Positions 1 through 10,239 of a stretch of DNA of 24,552 bases are shown piece after piece (within the stretch, counting starts at the first letter, position 1; each line of letters opens with the position of its first letter). The DNA lies in NCBI GenBank assembly GCA_040143965.1, contig JASJQH010000150.1, positions 1 through 24,552 of the forward strand, in the 5' to 3' direction. A model generated the notes under the pieces. The model was not told where the DNA came from. It did not search any database and saw only the letters and a program-made list of their open reading frames with translations. The position numbers and the translations under genes are program-made. Source of the stretch: Basidiobolus ranarum (lineage: Eukaryota > Basidiobolomycota > Basidiobolomycetes > Basidiobolales).

Positions 1-343
1 CGTTTTCTGAAACCCTACTTTTACTTCTAGACCATTCAAGCACACATCTTCGGGGCCCGAAAGCTAAATGCTTTAACATCATGTATCTTGCATACAAGTC
101 TATCCAGGATGTTTCGAAGGATGCTAACAAAAATTTACATGGTCTATTCAGTTTATATAATGGGAAACATTCAAATCACGATTTTATTCGCCGAGAGTGA
201 AATAATCCGGAAACAGATGTCAATTTCTTCTAATCAAAGCTTTAACTATACAACATGGATGAATTGAACTCTAAGAACACTTGTTTCCTAAAAATACATA
301 GAGTGACATGGAAGCTCAGAGAATAGATAATGCATTAGATCTT

Positions 344-982
344 CTAACTCGATGGTTTTTCTTCTCGGGATGCGATGAAGATTCCATTAGCTTCAGTTAG
401 AATGTTACCAGATAAATCCTCCACGGTTCCAACACAAAAACCCTTTCTACCTTCCAAGCGATCCACCTCCGATTTTATCACAATAAACTGATCAGTAAAC
501 ACCGGTTTCAAATATTTCACATTAAGCTGACCAGTGAAAATCCCCCGGTTAGGCCATTGATTCATCACTGCTCGAAATAAGGCCTCGTCAAGTAAGGTGC
601 ATAAGAAGCCACCATGAACAATTCCTGGGTGTCCAGCCAGCTTTCTACCAACATGCACCACAGTGACCAACTTTGGTTGTGTGTTATGTTTAAAGACCAA
701 CTGTGATAAGGCCAACTCTCCTGGCTTGTTCAACGTATACCCGGTCAAGTGAGTTGGCTCCACGTTTTTTGGTAGGAACTTGTAAGCGGCCATGATAGAA
801 TGGTCTCTGCTCTCACGTAACTCCTTTACGATATCCAAGTCTTCGCGCTCCTCGTATAGTGTTTGATCGTGAACTAGTTCTTTCGACACAGCTGCTGGTG
901 TATGATATCTTCGAAGGATATTTCCAGTCATAGTGACACCAATATTTCTGAAACCATGGATGTTTGGTAATACTTTGAACAT
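344..982 (-). CDS. Hotdog-fold thioesterase (PaaI/THEM4-like), probably mitochondrial
   Basis: A 212-residue uninterrupted reading frame with a true ATG. Residues about 95-206 read as a 4HBT/PaaI-type hotdog domain: GHPGIVHGG (117-125) followed by LLDEAL (130-135), the usual HGG turn plus the acidic residue (Asp132 here) on the central helix. Strands follow up to GTVEDLSGNILTEANGIFIAS near the C-terminus. In this family the enzyme hydrolyses acyl-CoA thioesters. The first 35 residues are free of acidic residues, carry basic ones and contain RRYHTP, which suggests a mitochondrial presequence (inference). Length fits the fungal single-hotdog proteins. A TATA-like CTTTATA on the complement lies near 1096-1102, and a possible AATAAA signal on the minus strand lies at 183-188. 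The exact substrate is not predictable. Confidence 0.85.
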   Translation of the reverse strand: MFKVLPNIHGFRNIGVTMTGNILRRYHTPAAVSKELVHDQTLYEEREDLDIVKELRESRDHSIMAAYKFLPKNVEPTHLTGYTLNKPGELALSQLVFKHNTQPKLVTVVHVGRKLAGHPGIVHGGFLCTLLDEALFRAVMNQWPNRGIFTGQLNVKYLKPVFTDQFIVIKSEVDRLEGRKGFCVGTVEDLSGNILTEANGIFIASREEKPSS

Positions 983-1019
983 TACTGACGGTAAAGAAAT
1001 GAACCCAATGTAAATTTAA

Positions 1020-1790
1020 GAAGGAAGGTGTGGTGTAGAGCAGGAATATAGAGAAGAAAGACGATGAAGATACTATTCTTTCATTTTCATTTTCACTTTA
1101 TACCATCGCCGAATGACACCGCTTATCAAAAAGAAAAAATCGGAGAAAATAGGGGATCTTTCGGAGTGAATTTGACCTTGGTCCGGTATGAATGGAATCA
1201 TGGTTTTTTACACAATCGCCAAGATGATCATCGAATCTGGATTTGATCAAAGATGTAATGACATTGACATGATCAAGGTCAGTTTCCAGTTTAAGTATTT
1301 GTGGTACCCAATGTAGGATTGTGTATAAGAGGTGGTTTTATTCAACCGAAATTCTATATTTGGTAGAGGTAGCATTCGGACAAACCTCGGTAGTGGTTTG
1401 GTTGATTAAGCGAAAGGATCCATTCGATAATCCCACGATAGATCGAAATTTCATACTGCGCAGGAAGTAATGCCACTCAAATTCCAACTCCTAATTTGAA
1501 GTTAATTAATGACGAATATGCCTCTTTGGCGTGGGTGCCAAGTTTACCCAGCGCTAAGTAGCGAGTCAAGCGCCTTTTTGCGCTAATTCTATGATATCCT
1601 CATATAGTGTGGGATGCCTGGATTTGATACGCTATTCTCACTTTCGCAGATCTTGATCCTGGTTATCTTTTGACTTGACACCGTCTTACCTTCAGCTGAT
1701 ACAACACTTCTACGGAATTCCTCTCTTGGAAGTTCAAGGCTTGGGAGTTATACGGAATGTAATCGAGGGTCGGCATCTTTCCAATTCAAC
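1020..1790. other. Gene-free stretch with a GC-rich hairpin
   Basis: No convincing coding region on either strand. The only structure noticed is a cluster of GCGC-containing short inverted repeats near 1550-1590 (for example AGCGC-CTTTTT-GCGCT and an enclosing TAGCG/CGCTA pair). The first 100 bases are the upstream region of the thioesterase gene. Confidence 0.4.
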
Positions 1791-1791
1791 C

Positions 1792-2016
1792 CTACATGCC
1801 GTGAGGATGATACATCAGCCTTTTCGCCCAAAACTTCCCACCTAGGTAAAGCTCACAGATAAGATCTGATGTTCCGTGGATTGATGTTACAGTACCACAG
1901 ATATGATCAATCATTCCATATGAGACTCTGAGTTGGGACCTAAATCTATCGTAGATGGATTTTAGCCCATGAGAACCCGAACTTTTCACCTCTACGTCTG
2001 TGAGAATGAACTTCAT
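1792..2016 (-). CDS. Unidentified coding-like segment, possibly a gene remnant
   Basis: An ATG-started frame of 74 residues (begins MKFILTDVEV, ends MYHPHGM) with protein-like composition and no low complexity. The same frame is open a little further upstream, back to about 2042, and coding-like text continues beyond an in-frame TAG toward about 2090. It could therefore be a terminal exon, with CACTAG just before 2041 as acceptor, or a decayed gene. No family is recognised and no signal peptide or membrane segment is seen. It lies downstream of, and on the same strand as, the KDM3-like gene, but about 530 bases separate them and no link is evident. Confidence 0.3.
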   Translation of the reverse strand: MKFILTDVEVKSSGSHGLKSIYDRFRSQLRVSYGMIDHICGTVTSIHGTSDLICELYLGGKFWAKRLMYHPHGM

Positions 2017-2545
2017 AATCGAGGCATAAATTGACTCAACCTAGTGATAGATGGTACGCATCTCAAGGAAGAGCCTACTATTCAGTGGTGTTTAGTTCCT
2101 GTTCTGAAAATTTACGCAACGCTGTGTTTTATCACGTGGAAAGCAGAATAATATCTGTTTAGAAGATGCAATCTAAGTATCTCGATGAAATTCTAGGAAA
2201 TACAGATTTGCACAAATTCAGTAATATAAATCACCAGTCACGAAAAGATTATCGCTGGCCCAGCGGCTATTATTAAGGAGATTCCCTGCTCCACAGAAAA
2301 GTACCTGGTTGCCGCATATCAATCAAAGGTGTCTCTCGTAAGCGTTGGTTTATTTACTGTTACCATATATTAAAATAACAATTTTTCATTAATTCGTAAG
2401 GAAAGTCGAGAGTCAGTATTAGATTCCTCATAACTAGCTGCAAGTAGAGCCAAAAAACACTAGCAGATATTATTAGAAGATCGCATCCCGATGACTTGTT
2501 AAATTCGCAAAGCATGAAATTTTCCCAAATCTCTAGTGCCATTTT

Positions 2546-4910
2546 TCAATTTTGACGCGTAGTTCTATGTTTAGAGATTAGACTACGAGTTTCCTCTGAA
2601 GGTTCTGCCATCTGTGTTACCCTCTTATCTTGAAAGAGAATAGGTTTGGTGCTGTTGATTTTGGTAAGGCTATCTCTACGCTCGTCACTAAGTAGTGAAT
2701 TGCTTATAGAAAGCCATGAGTAGTACAATATGTGTTCATATCGAAACAAGTCGACCTGACTCTTGACTCGACATGCCTCTCGGGAAATCTCTAATCCTTT
2801 AGCCATATGCTCCGGCGAGAAAAACCTGATTTGAAACTTTACACAATCTCGAAATGTGAATGCTTGATAAATGGATCCTGCTGGGATAACAACTGCTATG
2901 CCTGGCTTTTGGTGCACCGTTTGAATAGAAACACCATATAGTCGAGAGAATTGCTCCAGCTGTGTATTGGTTAGATAGAGTAATCTCTCGTGAATTGGGT
3001 CTTTTGATTTTACGATACGTAATTGCTCACGAACGAAGTCTCTTAAAAGTGGAACCATATTATGTGTAAAAACGTGCCAAATGGCTGCAGATGTTTTATC
3101 TTTGATTTCTTCAAGATCGATGTTATGAATATTTGATACATCCACATTATCCTGCTTGGAAGTGCTCTGTCGTACAGTTAGCATAACGTTGAAAGTGTCG
3201 GTAACTGCAAACTGTAATGGTGTGGTCCGTTCATTCATAGTTAAGCTGGCCGTTTCGTCGTGAAAAATCTCTAATTTTGCAGAGAGTTCTGGTTGAATAT
3301 GAGATTTCGGAAAGTAACTAACGAGATTATATTTTCCTTTGGGGAGTATATATTCTGAAAAATTGTTCATGACTAATAAGTGATATATATCCGACCAGTG
3401 TTGTGGAAACTTGATTGAGAAATCTTCCTCAAACGGCCAGCACTATATACATAAGGAATACGTCAATTTAAATCCAATTAACACATATGCTTTCCAAAAC
3501 TTACAGTAAATGCGATCGAAACTTTGTTCTTGCCAATGGAAAGCCCTTGGTCCGTTCCTAGCTGGATATTTTGCAAAACAGATGTATCGTTTTTATAAGA
3601 AACTTTCTGAGCGAATTCATCGATTTGAAGGTAATATGGAATAAAATATTCTGGACTCCAATTCTTTCGAGTGTTTTCCATGCTTAATTTCATAACGATT
3701 ACTTCTCCTCTTAACCAACCTATGCCCAGCGGAGAAATATAGTCTTTCGAAGTTGGGTAATTGCATTCTTCTTTAGTCTCTGGCTGTACTATTCTGGGTG
3801 CTTGAGAAGTAAATAATTCCTCTACAGAATTTAAAATTGCTATAAATTGACTTGGATCCAGTAAGCAGACTCGAAGCCACTTATGCAGAGCATTTCCGTA
3901 TGAATTGATACCGTCGCATTGGGCTTTCGCTTCATTATACTCAAGGTAGCACTCCTGACAAGTTTCCTTCCCGCAGTGTTGACAAAACCAACAACCGCTG
4001 AATATGTTCGTGTAGCAAATGTCACAAACCGTTCGCACTCCTTCTTGAGTGGGTCTCTGTAGATGGTCTTCAAATTGAAGGAACCCCACTTCGGTTTGAA
4101 GTATGGAATTAATTACCACATAAATATTTCGTTTAATGTACAACGCCTCAGCTGGCTTAAGATCATTAATATAGTATCTGATTTGTTGTAGTCGCTCTAT
4201 ATTCTCATCAGCCGGAGAGAAGACATTGTTTATCTGGTAACTTCTTAACGTACGGAAACCTTGAAACCGACAATGACCACTCATATGATGACGACAACTT
4301 CGACAATATTCAAAAGGCCTCAACAATTTATAAGATAGACATGGTCGATTTTGGATCGAAGTTGTTAGCTCTTCTAAACCGTTTTCTGAATTTTCTTTTT
4401 GTGTTCTTTTTGGTATTTCAGGTCCGTGAGCATATGGGGTGGATTTTTCATACTCCTCGGAGGATGAAGAGCTGGTGTCTATATCACTTTTACAAATAGG
4501 ATGCAAGTATCTATTGCACTGGAGTTGAGATAGAGTGGGTGACTTCCTTTTTGATTCTTGTAACTTCAGAATACTCTGGGCTTGAAAACGAGCCGCAAGG
4601 TTGCTGTTCTGATAGCATAAAGTTTGATTTTGATCCACTTTTGAAGTACCGTTATCCCCTGTATCGTTCCTTGACTCTTGGCTTTCACCTAATCGCTCCT
4701 GGTTGGGATTTTCCTCTGTACGGCAGATACGATCAAGCGATAGAGGCAAATTATCGAACAAGTATTCCGAGTCGTGATTCTTGTGCGCTATAAGAAATTG
4801 GAAAGATAGTCATAACATGGCAATAAAAGAGGAACCGGAGATATCTCTGCTACTTTACCTAAGAGATTTCGTCTTACATTATTTTGAAACCATTCTTTAG
4901 TTATGTCCAT
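2546..4910 (-). CDS. KDM3/JMJD1-like JmjC protein, predicted catalytically inactive
   Basis: Three exons on the minus strand: 4910-4859, 4787-3505 and 3442-2546. The introns are 71 and 62 bases, with donors GTAAAG and GTAAGT and acceptors TTATAG and TATATAG; phases match and give 743 residues. The start MDITKEWF is the first ATG of exon 1. Residues 1-140 are Ser/Asn/Gln-rich and probably disordered. Zinc-binding part one is CRSC (179-182) followed by HCRFQGFR. Part two is CDIC (272-275), CWFCQHC (283-289) and Cys294/Cys297, as in KDM3 proteins. The JmjC domain covers about 446-665: CWPFEEDF, a PKGKYNL block, AIWHVF, VVIPAG and FFSPEH all match KDM3 landmarks. KDM3 enzymes remove H3K9me1/2 using Fe(II) and 2-oxoglutarate. 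The HxD pair of the family's TNLHLDVSD is here TPLQFAVTD (Gln522, Ala524), and the distal His of PHQV is Tyr637. All three metal ligands are therefore missing, which suggests a chromatin-binding pseudoenzyme in the nucleus (inference). Confidence 0.87.
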
Positions 4911-5990
4911 TTGGATTTGATTATGAGGGACTCCCATGCTATGAGTCGATACCTACTAGCAATGATGATCTTTTTTGCTAGAGTTATTTTTAAATACAAC
5001 TTCGTTTAGATAAATTTGTACATTTATACATTTTCGTTGATCAGTAAGACATGTATCAGATGAACCATCAGTATCATCGGATACCATTTTTCGAGATAAT
5101 GACTACTATTCATTTGAAGCCTTACTTAATGACAATTCATGAAGAGCTACCAATTGGCAATCATCGTAGGCTGTGTTCACCAACGATGCCCATACATTCC
5201 CAGCTACTAAGGGCACTGCGTTGTGGAACATATTTTCTGGAGCAAGCCCCAAGAACTAGTACCACTGTATCTCAGACTCTCCAATATCTAAGTTTATGTT
5301 GACCTCTTGGCTGCTCTGTGGAGCTCTTCCCTGAAAGAGTTGATTTTTCGTATTTCACCAAGTTGGCGGGAACCGTTTTACTGAAGATGCTAGGGTCTAT
5401 TTTAAGTATCTATATTTTGCCAGGGTTACATCAGAGATGCATCCCAAAGATTCTGGTTCTTGGTACCTGCACGGTAAGAAATCTCCAAAGCAGTGATATC
5501 GCGCGTCGCATATTGTCAATTGAAACGTCGTGATGCAAATGGGTTGTTTACTATTCTGATTGTTATCATTATGAATCTGATTGGTATATGCTACAATCAA
5601 AGTGCCCCTCTTTTTAGGTGCGCTGCCATCATTATAGGCTGTAGGAATGCAGAATATTGAATGCGGAATAGCTAACGCTGTATGTCGAGGTGATCTTAGT
5701 TAAACTTGGAAAACATCGGATATTCGTCAGTCTTAAAATTCCCAAGCGTATGTGTCATCCAAAAGGGAAATGTGCACGAATGGGTTACAGGCTGCGACGG
5801 TAGCTTTAGAACATCCATCAATATTATCACTTGACCTGTTCGATGATGAAGAACGTCAGAAGTGATTTGCTAGAGTATGCTCTGATTGTATACGCTGTCT
5901 TTGTGAAGTAATGCATTTATGCATGACGTGGATGTGTCAAGCAAACACTGATTTCAGCTAACGTCACTCTTTTTCGGATTAATGTCCGAG
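4911..5990. other. Gene-free stretch, with weak coding-like text
   Basis: Contains the KDM3-like promoter region (bases just above 4910) and about 1 kb without a supportable gene. Plus-strand text around 5040-5490 has protein-like pieces in one frame (for example FRDNDYY, GTALWNIF, VYFKYLYF), but stops occur at about the frequency expected by chance and no family is recognised, so no gene is called. Confidence 0.35.
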
Positions 5991-5996
5991 ATTAAG

Positions 5997-6006
5997 TATA
6001 TATAAA
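5997..6006 (+). promoter_or_regulatory. TATA box of the small gene at 6053
   Basis: TATATATAAA lies 47 bases upstream of the ATG at 6053, the spacing expected for a core promoter with a short leader. It argues for 6053 rather than the in-frame ATG at 6014, which would sit only seven bases after the box. Confidence 0.6.
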
Positions 6007-6052
6007 GCAGGCGATGAGGTATCATAATTATTGCTATTCCAACTTTCTTAAC

Positions 6053-6283
6053 ATGAACACCCGCTCCAAGACCAAAGGTTCAGTATCCACCAGCACCGAG
6101 AAGTCTCAAATGACTTCCGATTCCGCCGCCTCTCATGATCAGGAACAAAGTATCAGGCAAGCTAGGGAGCAGATAGAACGCGAAGAAGAATTTATCAAGC
6201 AAAATCCACCTAGTAAAGCGGGGACTAACGAAGTACATGATGCTTCGGTCGAGGGAGAATTCTTACGATCGAGCTATCATTAG
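6053..6283 (+). CDS. Small hydrophilic protein, copy 1 of a pair sharing a C-terminal motif
   Basis: A 76-residue single-exon protein starting MNTRSKTKGS, rich in Ser/Thr/Gln/Glu, with a short charged helix-like stretch (RQAREQIEREEEF, about 38-50) and the motif TNEVHDA (58-64) near the end. A clear TATA box at 5997 and an AATAAA signal at 6330-6335 make it a complete transcription unit. It has no signal peptide or membrane segment, and no known family is recognised. The same motif ends the reading frame at 6949-7230, so the two are probably paralogues flanking a thioesterase pseudogene. MNTRS-type openings also occur at the N-termini of some retroelement Gag proteins; nothing else here supports that origin. 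Function unknown. Confidence 0.5.
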   Translation: MNTRSKTKGSVSTSTEKSQMTSDSAASHDQEQSIRQAREQIEREEEFIKQNPPSKAGTNEVHDASVEGEFLRSSYH

Positions 6284-6329
6284 TATTGTTATCTTGTACC
6301 ATCTTGGCATTGTATATCTGTTGCCACTC

Positions 6330-6335
6330 AATAAA
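6330..6335 (+). terminator. Poly(A) signal AATAAA of the small gene
   Basis: Canonical AATAAA 46 bases after the stop codon of the 6053-6283 gene, on the same strand. Confidence 0.5.
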
Positions 6336-6499
6336 ACTTCATTTGAATTTCAAGTCACACAGACTGTTCCCTCTTTCATTAATAATCCCTAAACTAAGGC
6401 AAATCCTCAATCACGGGATACATTAATTGCTACTCGCTATGGAGTATGGACTGATTGGTGGTCATTCAGATTATCCAGGATAGAATGCGGATGCATCTA

Positions 6500-6846
6500 T
6501 AAACCGATTTCCAGAATCTGACGCTTGGAGATGAATTGTATTTGGTCACGAGGACAATGGCTTGGAGATGACAATCTCAGGTATGTTAGTATCATAAACA
6601 TCTTAAGTGACGGTTGTGTTTCGGTTGGCGCTTTCAGTGAAGGCAATGAACAGTCATCACTAGATTATCGTCTACCATCGAGATAGACCATGCACAATCC
6701 TATTTTAGGGAAATCCGACTGTTCAGCATCACCTCACTGAGTGGTCAAATCAAAGTGGATCTAAGGGAAGAGGCTTTGTGACACAGATGGACGATGATAA
6801 TGGAACCCTCATGACAGTATCAAGAGGAGTTTTTCAGGTAAATTGA
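6500..6846 (+). pseudogene. Decayed TesB/ACOT8-type acyl-CoA thioesterase (C-terminal half)
   Basis: Three successive plus-strand frames match the C-terminal hotdog of TesB/ACOT8 acyl-CoA thioesterases in the right order. Around 6531-6600, IWSRGQWLGDDNLRYVSI resembles the family block with WxRARG, DD and the YxSD helix. Around 6671-6710, TIEIDHAQSYF resembles the SLDHxxWFH block. Around 6725-6846, HHLTEW, GRGFVTQM, DDDNGTLMTVS and RGVF resemble the EWLLY, RGLVxG and DGxLVASxxQEG ending. At least two frame changes and one early stop separate the pieces, and I see no splice sites that would explain them. The N-terminal hotdog was not found upstream; the small gene at 6053 sits where it might have been. 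The intact enzymes are peroxisomal or cytosolic acyl-CoA hydrolases. This copy should be non-functional. Confidence 0.6.
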
Positions 6847-6948
6847 TGGTCAGATATAGCCATACTAATGATGATTTATTCTGACCAAGCGGCTTTTGCA
6901 CATGCCACTCGTCGAAATGGGTGTATCTCGTATATGACAACGTAGCAC

Positions 6949-7230
6949 TTGAGTACGCCCAGGCTCCGTGCATCCATGAGGCATCAAGTATTTAAAGAGG
7001 ATACTGGCAACGTCTCTCCTCAGATTCCCATTTTTCCTTCAAACTCATCAACTCCAATGGAAGCACAAAACAGAACTTCTGACAACGCTCAACAGGTCGA
7101 TATTGTTGCTACTGTCCAAGACACCAACACCGTATCCGAAACAAATCAAATTAGCGACTTGTCGCATCCTCAGGCCACCACCACCACTAATGAAGTTCAT
7201 GACGCTAATCATGTGATTCATCATCATTAA
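6949..7230 (+). CDS. Small hydrophilic protein, copy 2 of the pair; start codon unclear
   Basis: The open frame encodes about 93 residues rich in Ser/Thr/Asn/Gln and ends TTTTNEVHDANHVIHHH. TNEVHDA recurs from the 6053 protein. The matching 21 bases (6224-6244 versus 7186-7206) differ at three places, all third codon positions and all silent. At the N-terminus, TTG AGT ACG CCC here lines up with ATG AAC ACC CGC in copy 1, so the ancestral start appears to have become TTG. Translation would then begin at the ATG at 6976 (MRHQVFKEDT, 84 residues), or at an upstream exon, since CGTAG at 6941-6945 could be an acceptor. A possible AATAAA lies at 7380-7385. No TATA box is evident. No family recognised; it may be a decaying copy. 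Confidence 0.4.
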   Translation: MSTPRLRASMRHQVFKEDTGNVSPQIPIFPSNSSTPMEAQNRTSDNAQQVDIVATVQDTNTVSETNQISDLSHPQATTTTNEVHDANHVIHHH

Positions 7231-7797
7231 GTAATCTGGCTTCGGATCAAATGAGCCACCTTTTCTATCGACTTTGACCCTTGAATATCGCAAGTGGACG
7301 CTTTTTATTCATTGACAATCAAATTCGTCATCTCTTTGCATTCCAACTGAATATATTCCACATCTGCTTAATAATTTCTAATAAACTAGTTTGACTACTC
7401 GTACTCAATGTATACCTGTCTTATGAATAAGCCCCATGTTTCCACAATTCTTGCCTGAAGTAGCCAGCATATATACATTATCAAGTTCTGTGCCATTATT
7501 ACGTTCATCTGGATTCTCATAGCATCTTAATGAGAACTACAGTACCGCCAAACAACTCTGTCTTTAAATACGCTGGCCTGTTAGATCATTTCCTGGCTCC
7601 TGAGTAAAGTTGTTTACCTAATCAATTGATGGCAATTTATGTACCTCAATGCTCATAATCAAATCAAAGGAAATGGAAGTCCACATATCATGTGACTCGC
7701 AATCTAGACATCTGAGAGTTCAAGTAATATACTTTACGTTTGCCCTAAGATAGGGATATCCATACACACCCAAGTTTGACAACATACCAAAGACAAA
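7231..7797. other. Intergenic stretch before IST1
   Basis: 3' flank of the small gene, with a possible poly(A) signal at 7380-7385, and the IST1 promoter region. No coding region, repeat or clear TATA box was seen here. Confidence 0.4.
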
Positions 7798-9039
7798 ATG
7801 CCATCCTCTTTTAGCGGTGTTCGCTTGAAAGTTCAACTGAAACTCACAGTGAATCGACTCAAAATGCTACAGGCAAAGAAAAAATCTTTAAACAACAAAA
7901 TCCGTAAAGAACTAGCTTTACTTCTTGAAGCTGGAAAAGAAGAGAGTGCTAAGATCAGGGTAACCCTAAACACCCCTTTAAGAAAAAACCATAATTTCAC
8001 TTGATTTACTTTCCTTTTCCCACAGGTAGAACGAGTTATCATGGAAGATTTTCACACAGAGGCTTTAGAGATCTTAGAGCTGTATTGTGAATTACTGTTA
8101 TCCAGATTCGGTTATATAGAGCAAATTAAGTAGGTTAATTTTGTACTTCATTCTTAATATTAATATTAAATTGGGTATATATTTGTTAGTCAATGTGATC
8201 CAGCCATCATCGAAGCTGTTCACACTATCATCTACGCCGGTATGCGTATATCCGAAGTCAAGGAATTCTTAGCCGTATGGTTTATTTCTACAGCTTGTTT
8301 GTTGTTATTCACTATTGATATAACTTCTTCTAGATACGTGATCAATTTGCAGCTAAATATGGGCGTGAGTTTGTTGTCTCCGCTCTAGATAATAGGGATA
8401 ACACTGTGAATCCAAGGGTTTGTATATCATTTGATGTCCTTAAGCTTGCTTACTGAGAAATCTCACTGTTGTTACAACTATATCATAGATCATCCATAAG
8501 CTTCAAGTGCATACTCCTGAGCCATTCTTAGTAAATCAGTATCTCTCAGATATAGCCAAAGCCTATAATGTCAATTGGAAACCGGATGATGAAAGCCTGG
8601 TAGGTTCATATGAGGAATATTTCAAAATTTAACAATAGCTAATGTTGTTACAATGACGATGTTTATACCACAGACTTCTGATATGATAAGTAATTCCGAA
8701 GATCTTCTCCAGGATGTCCCCGCTCTCTCTTCTACGCAAGTTAACAAATCTCCGATATCGGATGTTCCACAGGGGTCTAATAGCCAGGTACTAAACAGTA
8801 AAAGTAATATTTTAGTAACGAAGTGATACTCAAGTATGTCATTCTTTTATCAGGAAAACGATAAGGCAGAGGAATTGGGAACTCATCATGACTTTCCTCA
8901 AACACCTGTTGATAATCCAAAATCCTCAAGCACTAGTAGTTCTAATTCAGGAGGTCCAAAATCCGCCAACGATAATTCGGGACTGCCGGATCTTGACGAA
9001 TTAACCCGTCGCTTCGAAGCCTTGAAGAAAAGAAAATGA
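7798..9039 (+). CDS. IST1: IST1-like ESCRT-III-associated protein
   Basis: Seven exons: 7798-7959, 8026-8129, 8190-8274, 8334-8417, 8489-8599, 8674-8787 and 8854-9039. The six introns are 59-74 bases, all GT-AG, and all phases agree, giving 281 residues. Residues about 8-160 are the IST1/Vps-Ist1 helical domain: KVQLKLTVNRLKMLQAKK, the KxRVExVI...EAxEILELYCELLLSRFGYIE block, the CDPAIIEAVHTIIYA block and IIHKLQVHTPEP. A Ser/Asn/Pro-rich linker follows. The C-terminus LDELTRRFEALKKRK is a textbook MIM1 motif, which binds MIT domains of Vps4 and similar proteins. IST1 modulates Vps4 and ESCRT-III at endosomes, and in other eukaryotes also acts in cytokinesis and tubule scission. The gene looks intact and expressed. 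The frame runs open for 15 codons into intron 1; the splice is chosen because it restores the family sequence AKIRVERVI. Confidence 0.93.
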
Positions 9040-10230
9040 AGAGTGAATTGGACCTCCATCATACCTAACATTTATTCTTACATATCAAGTTACCTTTCTT
9101 TTCACTCATTTTCATCCCACTGAACTATCACTCAAAGTCACTTGGTGATTTGTTTTCTCTATAAAGTACAAAAAATTCATGGCCTTCAATTTACTGCTGA
9201 ATACCTTTTCTGCCCTTCCTTCAAAAGACCGTTGAAAAAGCGTGTATATAGGAGTTGAGACCCAACACGGCAACGGAAGGGAGATACTATGTGGGTTTTA
9301 ATAATCAATTGAACTTATCTAAGAAAATATTCACATACACATCCATCACCATGTACTTAATAAAGAAACAGATCCAGAAAGATTTTTCTCGGCATTCTGA
9401 TGTTTATTCATTATTAGCAATAAAAGTGAAGTAAAAGTTGGTCAAGTAAATCGGATTATTCTAGCTAATTATGATTTGATTTTAAGTTGAGGAGAGTAAA
9501 TATGTCTGGGTATTATCTCTCGCCAACGATACATTGAATATTATTGCAAACATCAGCCAAACTAGAAATGTAATGTAAGCCTACAGATAGAAGATAGGCA
9601 AGTTAGTAAGTAGGGGCAGAGTATACACAGTTCCATAACATCACAAGCCACATATGGAATAACTCAAACCTAGGATACAACTCCCATTACCAGATAACTA
9701 TATAATTAGGCTAAGGGGGCAGACCGACAAGCCTTTACCCAGTATACATAACCGCATTTCTCTCGATACCGATATACCTTTGGCGGCAGTAGGATTTCTG
9801 CGCTAGATCCCTGTCATATATACAGAAATTTGTGGTCCCGGTTATATGCGAAATATTTAAGTTTTCGTACGAAGTTTGTAAGGAGTGAAATATGTCATTT
9901 GTTTCGGAGCCTATTTCTAGTGACAGTGTAAACCAGAGTAGATAGCGGTAGTCAGAAAAGAGACCCTTTGCATAATTCCGTAATTGCTATGTTGACATCA
10001 ATGATTTTAGGCTTGGATACCTTATTTAGAAGATAGATGGTTGTAATGTGTTGAATGAACCACTAAAGATCACAATCCTAATCGCAAATTGGAAATCAGA
10101 TAAAATTTTCCTGTCTGCTAGCCCATGCTCACTACAACCGCAACTGGTAAGAGAAACCCTCAGCCCTGCTCGAAGACTCGTACATAAGTGCGCGTATGAG
10201 TGATATGTAGACCTTCAAAGTAACCTCACT
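9040..10230. other. Gene-free stretch downstream of IST1
   Basis: About 1.2 kb with no coding region, RNA gene or repeat that I could support on either strand; AT-rich and unstructured to the eye. Confidence 0.4.
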
Positions 10231-10239
10231 TCAATCTAC

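Noticed and set aside
2360-2542. Minus-strand 60-codon frame directly after the KDM3-like stop
   Set aside because: It starts within a few bases of the preceding stop and has no recognisable domain; most likely 3' UTR of the KDM3-like gene.
5040-5495. Plus-strand frame with several protein-like pieces
   Set aside because: Stop codons occur at about the chance rate, no family is recognised, and no set of splice sites keeps the pieces in phase.
6588-6644. Possible intron (GTATGT...TTTCAG) in the thioesterase remnant
   Set aside because: At 57 bases it is a multiple of three and open, and the enclosed text fits the thioesterase YxSD helix block, so it is better read as coding remnant.
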